A stretch of DNA of 64,000 nucleotides from Moniliella sp. 'wahieum' (GCA_003971905.1 RSEE01000147.1:58586-122585), one strand, 5' to 3'. Positions 1 through 14,034 are shown, numbered from the stretch's first letter. Notes: generated by a model not told the origin, from the letters alone. A program made the numbers and translations.

Positions 1-1053
1 CGTTTCTGCTATCGGGCCTACAAACCGGTTGTGCCGCGAGACGGGATATCGATGAATGGTCAGACTGGGGGGGTGCTCCGACGGGGGCTGTGTATGTGGT
101 GTGCGGGGAAGACGCGCGAACTGTGCCTGGCTGTGGGGGAGACGAGGCAGCAGGCCTGGCGGTGCGTGAAGCGCGTGAAGGGGCAGAGGGACGTTGACAT
201 GTTGACAGGCCGTTCGGTCGTATTCATCCAGATCGGCAGCCGATCGTGTGTACACAGGCCAGCCGGGGCAAGGTGGAGGAGAGTGGAGGATGGATGATGG
301 ATGATCCGCAACTGATCGACACTCGCCCTGCCTCGCTTCTGCTCACGCAGAGCTGCCGGCTGCCAAGCTGCGGCCCGCCGCTGTCCCGCGCGCCCACGCC
401 GGCTGCCCTCCTGCCGTCGTGCCCCACAGGCTCCATGTCACCCATATCACCTTCAGAATGCCATCACATCCGCGGCCGAGGGGCTCACCTGAGCGCCTCA
501 GCACTCTGCACCCAAACCCCCACAAGCCTTCTTGGCAACATGTGGGGATGGTCGTGTGGGGAGGCATGTGCTACCCAGTACCCATTGTTGCGCCATACTA
601 TATACTACGAGGCTGTAGTACCCCATCCACCATACCTGGCACGCGACCCACCCATCCCGCCCGGACGGCCTGTTCCAAGCAGGCGCCTTAGGTAATGCGC
701 ACCGGTCAATCAGCATGCAGTACCAGTAGTACTCAGCACCAGTTTGAGTCGCTGCTCCGTTGGATGCCCTTTTCAATGTTAAACGTTAAAACGCTAAGCC
801 GTCTAACCTCCAACCGTTAATCGCTTTTCATGTTTCACGTTTCATTTCCGTGCTTAAAGGGCACAACGTTACACTGCCCCCTTGCCTCCCCGATCCCAGT
901 ACGCCAATCGTTTCCCCCGACGGCCGCCATTGGACTATACCCACAGGTACACCAAGAGAGACATCTGAGATCTGAGACTCAGAGACGAGATCGGAGAGAT
1001 GGGACACGGGACATGGGATGCGAGATGTGGACAAATGCATCCCGACAAACTTG

Positions 1054-1080
1054 TTCAAGCTTCGGTGCTTGAAGCTTGAG
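1054..1080. repeat. Perfect-arm inverted repeat, AAGCTT-based hairpin
   Basis: Arms TTCAAGCTTC (1054-1063) and GAAGCTTGAG (1071-1080) are complementary over nine to ten bases around a seven-base loop. The same AAGCTT/TTGAA words return in many other gaps of this window. No gene lies within 3 kb, so it is not an obvious terminator. Confidence 0.6.
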
Positions 1081-1916
1081 GAGTTTCAGGCCCCAGGGGC
1101 TCAAGCGCTCCACGTTCAACGTGTCTCGCCAATCCTTAATCCCCAGAAATGGTATCGGCCAAACGTGTACCCGGATTGTGGGGCAGGTAGAGAGAGCGAC
1201 CGACTGTGCCATGCTAAACAAACGAGACTCAGTCTGAGTGATGAACTCATCCGTCGCTCCCCGTATATAAACGAGACCCAGATAGAGGTTGCACCATCCG
1301 GACCATCAGCAAAACAGAAAAAACGTTGACCGTGTTGGATGTTAGGTTTTGATTATAGTATAAGCGTTTGTTTCTCAGCTGCAAACCCCAAAAAGAACTT
1401 AATGCAGGCCACAGAGGAACGCTGCCCCCACCCCGGCTCATATGGCGTCGTATGCTGGGCAAGTTCGTATCAACTCACCAGGATTCATGTCAATCGTCAG
1501 GCGCGCGGATCAGAGTCGAAAGAAGCAGGTCTCTGGGGTAACCGGTTACCGGCCTTACCGGGGAGCGATTATTCGATTCCCTCTTGCCCTCATTAATCGT
1601 TGAACCCAAAGCTGTTCCTCGGGACAGTCTCATGCGCGGTCAGGATCAGTCGTTCTGGTGACCTTGCAAACAATTCATCTAACATAGTCCACCAGTCACC
1701 GGCGTGTAGCAACTGGCATCACTTAATCACTGACGGAGAGGTAGAGTATATTTCTCTGTGGGGAAGGGCTGCTGTTGGGGGTATTGTTGACGGGAGGTCC
1801 GAGGGCCAATCACCTCTAAGCCACATTGACCTGGTCCCTTCTCACACATCAAACGCGCTGAACGCGCATTCCATCGGACTCGCTCGGGCCTCAGACTGGT
1901 CTAGCGCCCGAGCCGT

Positions 1917-2143
1917 TTCTCTTCTTCTTCTTCTTCTTCTTCTTCTTCTTCTTTTCTTCTTCTTCTTCTTCTTCTTCTTCTCTTCTTCGTCTTCTTCTTC
2001 TTCTTCTTCTCTCTTCTCTTTTTCTTCTTCTTCTGTTCTTCTCTTATTCTTATTCTTCTTCTCTTCTTCTTCTTCTTCTTCTTCTTTCTTCTTCTTCTTC
2101 TTCTTCTTCTTCTTCTTTCTTCTTCTTCTCTCCTTTTCTTCCT
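1917..2143. repeat. Long imperfect TTC/CTT microsatellite (polypyrimidine tract)
   Basis: About 220 bases are almost only C and T on the plus strand, mainly TTC units broken by short T and TC interruptions. It keeps frames open on both strands, giving artificial Ser/Phe/Leu or Lys/Glu/Arg proteins that are not genes. A mirror-symmetric homopurine/homopyrimidine tract of this length can in principle adopt triplex (H-DNA) structure; that is known of such tracts, not shown here. Confidence 0.95.
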
Positions 2144-4206
2144 GTCCTGGGCCTAGTCCCGCATCCTGTCTTCGAACCATCACCTTCAGCCTCTGTTGTC
2201 CATCAGATTTGCTGGGAGACGTAGGCCAATAGGTATATATTTCCTTTGTGGGAAGGGGCTCTGCTGTTGCGTATAGCACGTGGGGGTAGTGCCATAATGC
2301 GGCGCGACCTGGTTAAAAATGGTATACAGAAAGGCCGTCGGCGCTCGGTCAGAGGCTCCCTCAGGCAGGCCTCAGGCAAGTCTATCTGTCACCGAATGAC
2401 TAACTGTACTAAGTTTTCGCTCCAATTTCCCATTCTGCATCCTGTGTTTCGCTCTTCTCTTTGCTTTTGCTTCTGTTCTCTGTTCTCTGTTCTCTGCCCG
2501 ATGCCTTCTGTTTCCTCCCTCGTTTTATAGCCCCCCGGCTGTTACACTGTCTCCACTTCAATCCCACCAGCCACCATCAGATGCATCAGTATACTCAGTG
2601 CATCAGTGCGCAATGATTAACGATGCAATGTATCGTCAGTCAGTAAGTTCTTTTCAGTGCTCAAACATCTTGTTTTTGATGGCCGTTTGGTGGCATAGTA
2701 TCCGCGCGTCTCATCGTCACCATCACAACCAAGGGAAAAAATAGCTGTTGCCTGTTACATGGTAATAAGGAAAGTGCATCCGTGGCACTTTTGGTGTTAT
2801 TAATTCTTGTCGAAGTCCACTTGCTCGAACAGGAGAAACAGGAAAACTTTTTCTCCTTGAGGGGTAACGTGGGCGTTGCGGTTTCCTCTCGCGCACCAAC
2901 ACTTTCCAGTATATACGACCCAACCATGGCATCCTTTGTATACCACAGTCCCTCCCTGCGTAATCTGTGCCTCTCTACTACATTCTTGTGATCAATGATG
3001 CTCCGAATGCTCCGAATGCTCCGAATGCTGATGCCATACTACCTACTGACTATGCCTACGGCTGGACCCCACCCTTCTGTGCTCCGCCACGTTCTCCTCT
3101 TCTTTCTGTGCAGCGGATTCATTAATCATTACTCATTGCTGATAACATGTGGGCGTCCCTGATGGAGCGCATATGGACACTGTGGCTCCCGCACAGCCTC
3201 ATGCAACGCGCCCACCTTGGGTTGGGTGCGGGTGCAAGCCAATATGTTGTGCTTCAGCGATGGCGTCAGATCGTCAGACTCCACTTGCACTCTGTGTGAC
3301 ATGGACATGTGAGCATGTGAGGGCAAAAACAAAAGTGATGGCAGGAGAATCGATGATCTCTTTGGGTGCACCGTGCATGCACGTGGCGTGCTATACCTGA
3401 CTAGAAGGCACAGGTGCATCCCCCCAATCAGGGGTATAGTGAAGAAGCGATATTACCTTTGGATGCCGACGGTATTCATTCAGACTGCATTGAGTGGTGC
3501 CGTATATACCAGAGGGAAAGGTGAAGCAGTCACACGATAAATCAACGCATGAGATCTGATCTAAGAGGGAGAGAGACACAAAGGAGTCAAGCGTCAAACT
3601 TCAAGCTTCAAGAGCTTCAAGGAAGATCTAGAACAGGGCAATATGCACGGCCGGTGGGTATGTGTGTGTGACCGACCCGTCAGGCGCGTCCGCGTCAGAT
3701 AGCTTCATGAGCATGTCAAAGTACCCGCCCTTTTTATCCTGTAGGGAGTTCTCGTCCCCCCCTTTATCGAAACTCCATACAGAGGAAAGTGTTAATCTCG
3801 ACCAGCACATCGCCCACAACTTGATGACCTGGTAGAACTGCACGGATCGAAGCAGGTTGCGAAGCAATTGGTCTGAATACAGTAGAGTACAGTACAGTAC
3901 AGTACAGTCAGGATAGTAAGAGGCGTCTTCACTAGCTTTACTGAAGGGCAATGCGATGAATGCCTGCCCCAGTTTGCACATCTTATTCGAATCCACGACC
4001 GCCGATAATCCGCATCTCGCAAGCAAGTTCCCACCGAGGCCCACGAGCCCCGCTTCTTAAATTTGGTCCCGCTCCCGTTAAAACGTACATATATGCAGGT
4101 GGAGGGCGAGGTCCAACGTATCTTTATCCAAACTCTCCGCTGCATGATCGACATGATCCGTAAGCAATGCATTAACCTCGGCGGGGCGCCATCAACTTGT
4201 TGGACA

Positions 4207-4924
4207 TTAGATACGGCCCTGTCTGATTTTGCGTGCACGCATCTTTTTGAGTAACTTGCGGTGCTTATGTTTCCGCATTTTGGACTTGCGCTTTCGACGC
4301 GTCGAATCAAGCCACATCCGCACCTCATGCCTGGAGGAAGCAAAGTATTGACCATGCCCGCATCGGCTGAATTTGAATCCTCTGATTGGATCTCGACCGT
4401 GGTGCCTAGCCGGAGGGATGCGTCATGCACCGCCCGCTCCAGGAGAGCTGAGACGCGAGGTGTGTCACGAATTCGCTCTTGGCCTTGACCACAACCCTCT
4501 CGGTCCGAGCGACCGGCGTAGTGTCAGGACCAAGAAGCTGGTGGAGGTGGGCGGGTGGTTGCTCCGCTTCCACTGACACCTGGTGCGTACTCTGCTTGAG
4601 TATAGGACTGAAACGAGTTGGATCCCAGGCAAGCGTTCCAAGGGGAGCCCGAGGGAACATCACGCCTTGCCCGCGATGGGCCGAGGCGATGCGGTCCACC
4701 GAACCAAGAAGCGTCGGTGGAACAAGTACCGTCTCAGGTCGATGTTCTGGCAAAGATGGGACACGAGGCAATGGGGCGATTATGGTGGCGAACAACCGTA
4801 GGCGAGCGCGTGAGTCCATGCGGCATGCCGCACGCGACGCCGCCACGCTCATCCTGCTGGTGGTGCAGGCGGGAACGAGCATGGGGCCCCAGGTGGAGTC
4901 GAAAGGAGCGGGGCAGCGCCCCAT
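4207..4924 (-). CDS. Mitochondrial small-subunit ribosomal protein mS38 (COX24/AURKAIP1 family)
   Basis: The last 38 codons before the stop at 4207-4209 form a strongly basic helix beginning LDSTRRKRKSKMRKHKH and ending KIRQGRI, the hallmark of mS38 (yeast Cox24, human AURKAIP1), which sits in the decoding region of the mitoribosomal small subunit. Upstream, reading right to left, an Arg/Ala/Ser-rich N-terminus with no acidic residues fits a mitochondrial presequence, followed by a variable linker. The frame must change at about 4440 (after ASQL, continuing LERAVHDAS) and about 4327 (before EVRMWLDS). The start at 4924 is the first ATG of the open frame; an internal ATG about 45 bases further in is possible. 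It lies downstream of and in line with bL27m, another mitoribosomal gene. Identity rests on the C-terminal motif, the only conserved part of this family. Confidence 0.72.
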
Positions 4925-5271
4925 AGGCGGAATGGCAGTTAGAACATGCTCCGGAGTTCCTTCCGCTCTGCTGCAGCGTCCTGTCTTTTAAATGTTGGCT
5001 CTGCTACACCTTCTCTTCCCAGATCTAATGTAGAGAGTGGAGGCCGTTGGCTGGGCAGCTCCTCACATCCCATCGCCTCTCCTTTTCCGGGTGGATGGAA
5101 TACAATGCGGTTGCGGTGTACAGTCGATGTCCAATGGTGGTACTGCACGGAGACAAGTCCAGGACTCCACTCTGTGAAGCGAGGCGCAGACTGGTCGCAC
5201 GACTGAGTGGGCTAAGGCAACTGTCGGCTTCAGGAGAGCATAGATCGGTTTGGATCCCATTGAGACATGCA
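4925..5271. other. Spacer between the two mitoribosomal genes
   Basis: Short open frames on both strands are unconvincing. A C-terminal extension of bL27m running on in another frame cannot be excluded, since bL27m tails vary among fungi. No repeat or RNA gene is seen. Confidence 0.4.
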
Positions 5272-6036
5272 TCACGGAAGAGCTTCGCTAGTCCGACTTG
5301 CGTACGGCGACGCGGGCGTAATGAGCAGACGAGGCGAGTTCTCACCCTTGAGCACGGGGAGCGATTGCTCACGGCTCAGCGTCACGCCCATGTAACGCCG
5401 GTAAGTGTGGCGCGAGACAGGGTGAGAACGCTTGCGCGGAAGGGTGTGGTAGATGTTGCGAACAGGGAGTGAGGCGAGGCGAGGGATGGATTCATCCTCA
5501 TGCTTGGTGCGGCCGAGGAAGAGGTAGGCACGCTTTCTGGCCCGGTTCTCACGGTCCGTCTTGCGCTCCGAGGCACCAATGTAAAAGTGGACATAGCCAG
5601 GGACCTTGGCGTTGAGCGTGGTCCCGCCCACAGGAAACATTCTCACCAGCGTGCCACTTGGTTCCGCGCTGGCGGATGAGAATGTTCTGAGCACGAACCT
5701 TGGCGCCTAGCGAAGTGCGCGGGAGAAAGGGTTAGCTGAGGCCGGCACACCACACAGCGAGAGAAACAGAGAAAGGGGTACACACCTCCAGCTTCTTGGG
5801 GCCGAGACGCTTGCGCCTGAGCTGCGGCCGTTGCGGGTGTGACCCGAGGCGTGCTTGGTCGAGTTACGGACCTGGATGGCAGCGCCAAAGCGGAAGGCCG
5901 GGGAGAAGAGGAGTGGCTACCCAGCAGCGACGCCGAGACAGCGGCACGAGCGGACACGTGTGCGCGCGCGCGTGGGCTGCGTTTGCCGACGTAGCAGCCA
6001 GGACGGGGAGAGGGCAGCAAAGCGTCCGAGGACCAT
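5272..6036 (-). CDS. Mitochondrial large-subunit ribosomal protein bL27m
   Basis: Reading right to left, the translation gives a basic mature start with [18 protein letters not shown], then KRLGPKKLE, then after an intron [19 protein letters not shown] and [12 protein letters not shown], the diagnostic bL27 core (NGRDS, GPKK and RQRGTK-x-PGENV in the family). A fungal-type tail with [11 protein letters not shown] resembles the KRKFIGVAL segment of yeast Mrp7. The product would act at the peptidyl-tRNA site of the mitoribosome. The likely intron is 5707-5785 (GTGTGT...TAG). Frame changes are needed near 5835, at the splice junction and near 5626; a TAG in the presumed presequence (about 5920) means an extra intron or an error. 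The start at 6036 gives a presequence-like [18 protein letters not shown]; an upstream ATG at 6191 is the alternative. It is divergent from RRN3. Confidence 0.8.
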
Positions 6037-6333
6037 CGGGGGTGGTTGTTCTGCCGGACGGCCTGCGGTGCGCTCGCTCGACGTGGGTGCTTGCGAGGAA
6101 GACGAAGGGGAAGAAGCGGCGAGACGCTTATGTCAGCGTGAGTGTGTGTGTGCTTCCCCAATTTCAAATGCCACGCAGACGAGGCGAACATGGCGCATTG
6201 AAAGATTGAACGTTGCGTTGCGTTGCGTTGCGTTCCGCCCGAAGACCACGTGACGCGTTTTTTTTTTTCTGCGCCAGCAAAGCACACCACCGCCACCACG
6301 TCCCCCCGCCCCACCACCCAGCACCAGCACACC
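6037..6333. promoter_or_regulatory. Divergent promoter of bL27m and RRN3
   Basis: About 300 bases separate the two divergent starts. They contain a perfect CACGTG E-box at 6247-6252, a tandem GTTGC array just left of it (about 6211-6235), a run of T (about 6259-6269) and a CACC-rich stretch leading into the RRN3 ATG. The E-box is notable because a bHLH gene lies in this window and because both neighbours serve ribosome production. That either element is functional is inference. Confidence 0.5.
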
Positions 6334-8862
6334 ATGGCTGGGACGAAGCGCACGCGCGCCCCGTGTGGCCACGTCGGCCGTTGCGCTCCATCCTTCGTCC
6401 CCTCCGCCGACGAGCGCAGCGGCCGAGCGACGCCACCCGACCGCCACCCCCCCGCTCCAGCCCCGTCCCAATACGCATCTCCGGTCTGCCTCGCACATCC
6501 CTCCGCCCGCGATCGAGCCAATCGAGCCTCTCGGCTTCGCTCCAGGCGATCGCCCCTCTGCGCAAACGGGGAAGGTATCCCCTCCACCGCTGTGCCGCCT
6601 CCGTCGTCCCAGGCGCCTCCTCCCTCGTTCCAGATGCCCCCCAAGCCCACAAGTCCGCCCTGAGCGGCGAGCGCCTCAAGCAGGGTATGTTCAAGTCCTT
6701 GTCACCAATGCCCTGGAGCAAAAGGCTGTTGTGAGTACCGTTTCCTTCTGTGTGGTTGTTATTTGTGTATCTGTGCTGACGTGCTGCATTTGCTGTCTAG
6801 GGCAACCTGACGCAGTACAATGAGTTGACAGCTGCGTTTGCCATTGCCATGCCCGCGGAGGCGGACGACGAGGATGGCGCGTCGGGCGTTACAGCTGTAT
6901 CGTCTTCTTTTATGGCTTCGCATCAACAACTGCAGTCTTGGCTTGTTGCGCTGTCGGAGCAGGTTTCCAAGTTGGACTCGAGTCATGCTGCCCTGGTAGA
7001 CAACATTCTCCTTCTTCCTTGGACCACGATGAGCGAGTCCTTTGTGCGAGTGTGGGTCAACTTTGTTTATCATCTTGTTTCGGCACGGGGTGAGTGGCTG
7101 CACCCTGTGCTCAAGCGAGCAGTCAAGACTCTCTCGTACCGCACCGATTGCGTGCGCTGCCTTGGCTGATTTGGCCCGCACCACCGGGTCCGACGCGGCG
7201 GCCGCAAGGCATGGCCACCCGCCGTTAATTACGATCGTAGATGGCTCTTGCGCCGCTTTTGGCCGTTGTGCCTACTCTTACTTTTTCGCTCGAGGCCATG
7301 TTGCGCAAATACTTCCCCCCCAAGCGCGAGTCAGCGATGGTTCAATTGGTTTACATTCGTAATGCTCTTCGTGTGTGCGAGAGAGTACTGCCCCGAGATG
7401 TCCGACTCGGTGCTCAACTTGGTGATTGGGCGGGCGCTGCAGACGGATGTGGAGATTCAGGTGGAACTGGACGAGTTAGAGGGACGAAGCTGGGCGGCGT
7501 TTGGGTCGGACGATGAAGACGATCCTTGGACCAAGGGATCGACCAGGTTGATACTGATGACGACGACGATGGGGACGATGACGAGGACGATCTTGTCGAG
7601 GGGGATGAGCAAATCTCTTCGGATGACAGCGCCGAAGAGGAAGACGACGATGAAGCAACCGCTGCCAAGTCGATTGTACGGGTGCGCAAGTTGGTGGACC
7701 AGCTGGACTCGGTGATGAAGGTGCTTTTGGACCACATTAGTCGACTCAACTCGTCCTTGGGTCAGCAAGCCAACCGACAAGCCTACACGGGCGCTCGTGA
7801 TCCCCGGCACAATCTGTTTGCCTCCCTCATGTCTGTCTTTAACCGCTCCATCCTCCCCACCTTCAAGTCACGTCACGTGCAATTTTTGCTCTTCTGGTTC
7901 ACCTCGCTCGATGCCGACTATGTCGATTTGTTTCTCGGCTCGCTGTTGTCGACCGCGTTGCACTGGGCGACCGCCGGGCCTGATACCAAAGACGAGCCAC
8001 CCATCATTCGCCTCGCTGCGGCCTCCTACACGGCATCGTTTGTATCACGCGCCAAGTTTGTTCATGCACCCATCTGTCGCGATGTGATGACCAACTTGTG
8101 TGCTTTCCTCGAGGGCCATCTAGCGGACGCTTCGATGCCTGGAACACCTCTGTTTGAGGCAGCACCAGGTTCCCCGGCGCACCATCCTTTCTACTCTGTC
8201 TCCCAGGCAGCATTTTACATCTTTTGTTTCCGTTGGCGTGACCTGCGCACCGGCGAGGAGAGCTATGGTGCCAGCCTTCGATCGGGCATTGGCAGCCCCG
8301 ATGCCCAGGCAGCTTTCAGCATGTCCTCTGTGGGTTCGATCGTGGGCGGCACCCCGCCGCCACGGACGGAGATGGACGATCGGGCCTGGGTGCCCTGTTT
8401 GGGTGTGCTGACGCGGGCAGTCACCTCGTCGCTTAACCCGCTGCGCTACTGTGCCCCAGCGATTGTGCAGCAATTTGCCCATGTGGCCCAGTACTCGGGC
8501 TTTTTCTACTGCTTTTCGATCATTGAAGCCAACAAGCGTGTGGCTACGCGCGACGCCGACAAGGGTTCGAAGGAGACCGCTTCAATGGGCCTGAGCGATG
8601 CGTTCTTCCCCTTTGACCCGTTCCGTTTGCCCAAGTCGGGGCGATACATTGATCCATTGTATCGTGAGTGGGCTGAGGTGTAGCCCCGGAAGACAGCGAG
8701 GACGAAGAGGCGGACGAAGCAGACGAGGCGTCTGGGCCGGAACAAGACCGTTCCTCTACCCATTCGTCGCCCGTGGCCATTCCGGCTGCTGTGCCGGCCA
8801 AGCCCTTGCCGGACTGGTCCTCGAGCCTGGACCTAGAGTCGATGAGCATCGAGTCCCACTAG
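6334..8862 (+). CDS. RRN3: RNA polymerase I-specific initiation factor Rrn3 (TIF-IA)
   Basis: Rrn3 bridges RNA polymerase I to the core factor at rDNA promoters. The conserved block YTGARDPRHNLFASLMSVF (from about 7782) and segments such as IIRLAAASYTASFVSRAKF and FYIFCFRWRDL identify the family. An acidic Asp/Glu loop (about 7540-7660), typical of Rrn3, precedes it. The N-terminal part reads GERLKQGMFKS, LVTNALEQKAV, then an intron (donor GTGAGT near 6730, acceptor TCTAG near 6801) and GNLTQYNELTAAFAIAMP. Frame changes are needed near 6693, 7170, 7400, 7530 and 8683. The apparent stop at 8681-8683 is one of these: the next frame continues with an acidic tail APEDSEDEEADEADE and LDLESMSIESH to the TAG at 8860-8862. 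The start at 6334 is chosen for its CACCATGG context; the poorly conserved N-terminus makes this uncertain. Confidence 0.87.
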
Positions 8863-9510
8863 CACACACCTTCTCTTCATTCCATCTGCATCTGACATAC
8901 CCGTCCAACTATCATCTGCATCCCCCACCTGCCTCTCGCCGGCATGACGGCAATGCGAGTGTGCCTCTTGGTCGTCGGATGGAGCCGAGATAGTGTGCTC
9001 GGGACGGGGGTGCGAGGGCAGGATCACCGACCAGGTCGACGCGCTTCAACTTTCAACGTTGGCAAGTTGAACGTTGAGGTTGAACGTTGAATGATCGACA
9101 TGGATGGCCTCGGCCTTGCTGGCAGGGCCCTCGAGGGACGCCGGGTGGGGATTGGAAGCGTCGGGGTGCGGCCAGACGCGAGTAGCCGTGGGCAGCGTGT
9201 TGGGCTGCGTTGGGCCCACGCGCACTCACAACCCCGTTGTGTTGGGTTATGGGCGTCGCAGGCCCCCCGCCCCTCGGCGTCGCCGTCCAGCGCGCAACCC
9301 TACCACGCGGTTTGAGACAGAATAATTTCCTCGCCCTCTGCGCGTCACAGATGCTTACGTGGCCAGCGCACTTGCACCGAGTGCTCCCGTGCCCCCCGTG
9401 GCTTCCGGCGTTCGCCGATCCCAGCCCGGCGGCTGAGCGGACGGTGGCCGCCAGCGGCGCCCGTGCGCAACCTTCTCTGCTCCGCCACCATCCGCACGTC
9501 TGCTTGCAGC
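8863..9510. other. RRN3-LPD1 intergenic region
   Basis: No gene is seen. It contains a cluster of AACGTTG words (about 9050-9092) that reads as overlapping inverted copies of TTCAACGTTGG and TTGAACGTTGA. The rest is the presumed LPD1 promoter. A CTTGCAG immediately before the LPD1 ATG could be a 5'UTR intron acceptor. Confidence 0.5.
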
Positions 9511-11834
<2,324 letters not shown>

Positions 11835-12885
11835 TTATAGGTCCGCGTCGGGGCCTTCGACCCAGCGCACAATGAGCCAGGACGAGGCAGCTGCTGCGCC
11901 TCCGACAGCTAAGGTGGTCAGTGCGGACCAAGCGTAGGCGCCAGCATTGTGGGCGCCGCCTGTGACGCGATGCTTGACCAGACCAAACAGGACCAGCGCG
12001 ACAAAGGTGAGGGCGGTGGAGGCGAGCAATCCCGCCAAGGTGGTTTCCAATAAAAAGTACGGAACCAAGGGCACCAATCCGCCCAACACGTAGCCCAAGC
12101 CAATGTTGAAGCCCGACTGGAGCGAGCGCTCGGTCGAAACGGGTTCCAATCCTTGGCCCAAATGAAGTAGCAGACGACGTACCAATCCACTGGGGGCTTG
12201 CTTTTCACCTTGCAGCTTATTTGTAATCTGCCCTCCTGGACTGGGAGGTGGGCTGGGCAAAGAGGCATGGTGCAGCTGCAAGCCGACCTGGTGGGCAACC
12301 GACTCGCTGATCCCGTACTCGGCAAGTAGCTCCGTCACTTCCAATTTGGCTTGTTCAGCGTCGGAGCTAGCGAGGCGAAGCGTCGTACTTTGTACGGCGT
12401 TGTCGTAAAATTCTTTCTCCGCTTGGGCAGAAAGGAAGCCGCCGAGGGCCATGCTGATCGCTCCGGACGTCAGTTCCGCCAGGCCAGCCACGACGACCAG
12501 CTTGGAGGAACCAACAGAGGAGAGACCGGCAGTGAGGGCAAAAGGGACCTACGCGCAGAACGCGGGCGGGGAAGCGGTCGGTTGTCAGTACGGTGTAAGG
12601 GGCACTTGGTATGGGAGTGAGAGCAAGGATGATGGAGAGAGAGGTTAAAAAAACGTACCGTTAGACCATCAGACAATCCGATGATCCAATCCCGAATAGT
12701 CTCTTTGTGGATCAGAGGCGATTGGGAGCTGGACGAGGTTGAAGACGCAAGTGAAATGGCGGAAGCAGGATCGGCTTCGATGTCCATGTTGGTCACCAGG
12801 CGGCAGCTGGCAGAGGCGTTTCTGCGGGTAAGAGCGGGGAGCGTTCGGTGGGCTGGTGACCATCGGGAGGTCGTTGGGAGGACAT
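11835..12885 (-). CDS. VIT1/CCC1-family vacuolar Fe2+/Mn2+ transporter
   Basis: Members move cytosolic iron or manganese into the vacuole and protect from metal stress. Reading right to left: an N-terminal ERSPLLP stretch, the signature IRDWIIGLSDGLTVPFALTA in membrane segment 1, AGLAELTSGAISMALGGFLSAQAE in segment 2, a cytosolic helix region with EYGISESVAHQ matching the metal-binding domain, then three hydrophobic C-terminal segments (LGYVLGGLVPLVPYFLL, LTFVALVLFGLV and ALTTLAVGGAAAASSWLIV). Five segments in all match the family. An intron at 12549-12658 (GTACGT...GTAG) splits the signature after GLT and restores it exactly. One frame change near 12797, between PLPAAA and LVTNMDIEA, is needed if ATG 12885 is the start; from the internal ATG at MDIEAD (about 12788) the gene is unbroken. 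The stop is at 11835-11837. Confidence 0.88.
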
Positions 12886-14034
12886 GGCGTAACTCGTTAT
12901 CGTGGATGGGTCGTGGTCGTAAGTGGGCGTATGCAACAACAGGGAGGGGGGGGATGTGGTGGCGTTGTAAGAGGGTCCGATGCAATCAGGGGGTGCCACG
13001 GACATCAAAAGCGGCGTGTGGCAATTATATATTTGGTGGTGCTTCGGCTAACCAGACGCCGAGAACGCCGTTCGAAGAAAGCAACTTGATAAAATGACGT
13101 TTGACTTTGCTCTTCGCTTGCGTTTGCTTCAACACCACCCGCAGGCCGCAAGACTATGGATGCCTGAGGCAGTGGGTCTGCTTGGCTTCGGGGATTATCG
13201 TGTCCACCGGCCCACTTGCGGCTGTACGGACCAGAGCAAGCCGCAGGATGGGGATGGGGATGGGGATGGGGATGGATATGGATGCGAGCAGTGGGCACAT
13301 CACATGATGGGACGGGGTATGTATGCGGGTATCGAGCCCGGTCGAGGCGGCAGTGTGCCCCCCCGCGCGGTCCCATTGACGCATGCTGACCAATGTCCCT
13401 CGCCGCTGTTGCGCCGCCAGGGCAGGCGTCGGCCGAACGCCGAGGCTCAGCCTCAATAACTACTTGCGTCTAACGACAATCCTCTCCTCCCGTAGTCTTA
13501 CCACGGACGTTCAACCAGCCAAGTGGAGGCGGTTGGACACCATTAAGCGCCTCGAGGTAAGTTGTAGCCCAGCACAGCGCTATAACTGAGTTTTGCCAAG
13601 CAGCTGATGGTGGTCTGAGCGCCTCAGCAGGCCCCAGCCTCTCTTCGATCTTATGTCAGCTGACCACCGACCACTGACCCGTCGCTGACGCTCCAGGAGG
13701 CGCTGAGGCTCGCTCAGCCCAGGGAAACCTTGAGCCAGCGTGCTTACATAACAAACCTTTTCCCATCTACCTCCTGCGCCTCCTCGTCCCCACCTGTTGG
13801 AACGTTATTTAAGTTACTAGTTACTGATGATCTAGGTAGCGGCAGCAATGTCCACTCGCCGTTGGCTTGTCCAACACCAGCCTATTACACCCACCTGCAT
13901 GGCGTATTTACCCACACCTCCCCCTCCCCCCCACTTATACTCCCTGCCGCCCCGCTTCTTTCCCGCGTAGCTCTACCCGCCGTTCCAGGCCTCACTTCCT
14001 AACCAACTTCTGTTGCTTTTTTTTCTGCGAAACA
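12886..14034. other. Divergent upstream region of the transporter and zinc-ribbon genes
   Basis: No gene is supported. The stretch carries a GGGGAT tandem array (entered separately), CGCTGAGGCTCAG words near 13690-13720 and a pyrimidine-rich run (about 13915-14030) that is the likely core promoter and leader of the zinc-ribbon gene. Confidence 0.5.
13246..13276 (+). repeat. GGGGAT tandem array, G-quadruplex candidate
   Basis: Four GGGG runs spaced by AT occur in succession on the plus strand, followed by GGATATGGATG. Four evenly spaced G-runs are the classical G4 pattern. It lies upstream of the transporter gene transcribed leftwards. Confidence 0.75.

Larger units (their letters stand above)
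1..4206. other. Long stretch without a recognisable gene
   Basis: No reading frame here gives a protein I recognise in any frame or by joining frames. The stretch holds the TTC microsatellite and a hairpin (entered separately), a palindromic run of GGTAACC/GGTTACC words at about 1537-1561, three TGCTCCGAA copies at about 2999-3027, a TTCAAGCTTCAAG cluster at about 3598-3622 and a short AGTAC tandem array at about 3883-3912. Base composition is lower in GC than the genic parts to the right. It looks like ordinary intergenic DNA with cryptic simple repeats. Confidence 0.6.

Noticed and set aside
1842-2279. Long minus-strand frame encoding Lys/Glu/Arg runs, and its plus-strand Ser/Phe/Leu mirror
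   Set aside because: Both are produced by the TTC microsatellite, which has no stop codons; the flanks have no protein sense.
5643-6721. Long minus-strand frames of 185-335 codons over the bL27m/RRN3 promoter
   Set aside because: They run antisense through the RRN3 start and in the wrong frame of bL27m; only the short conserved segments in other frames are real.
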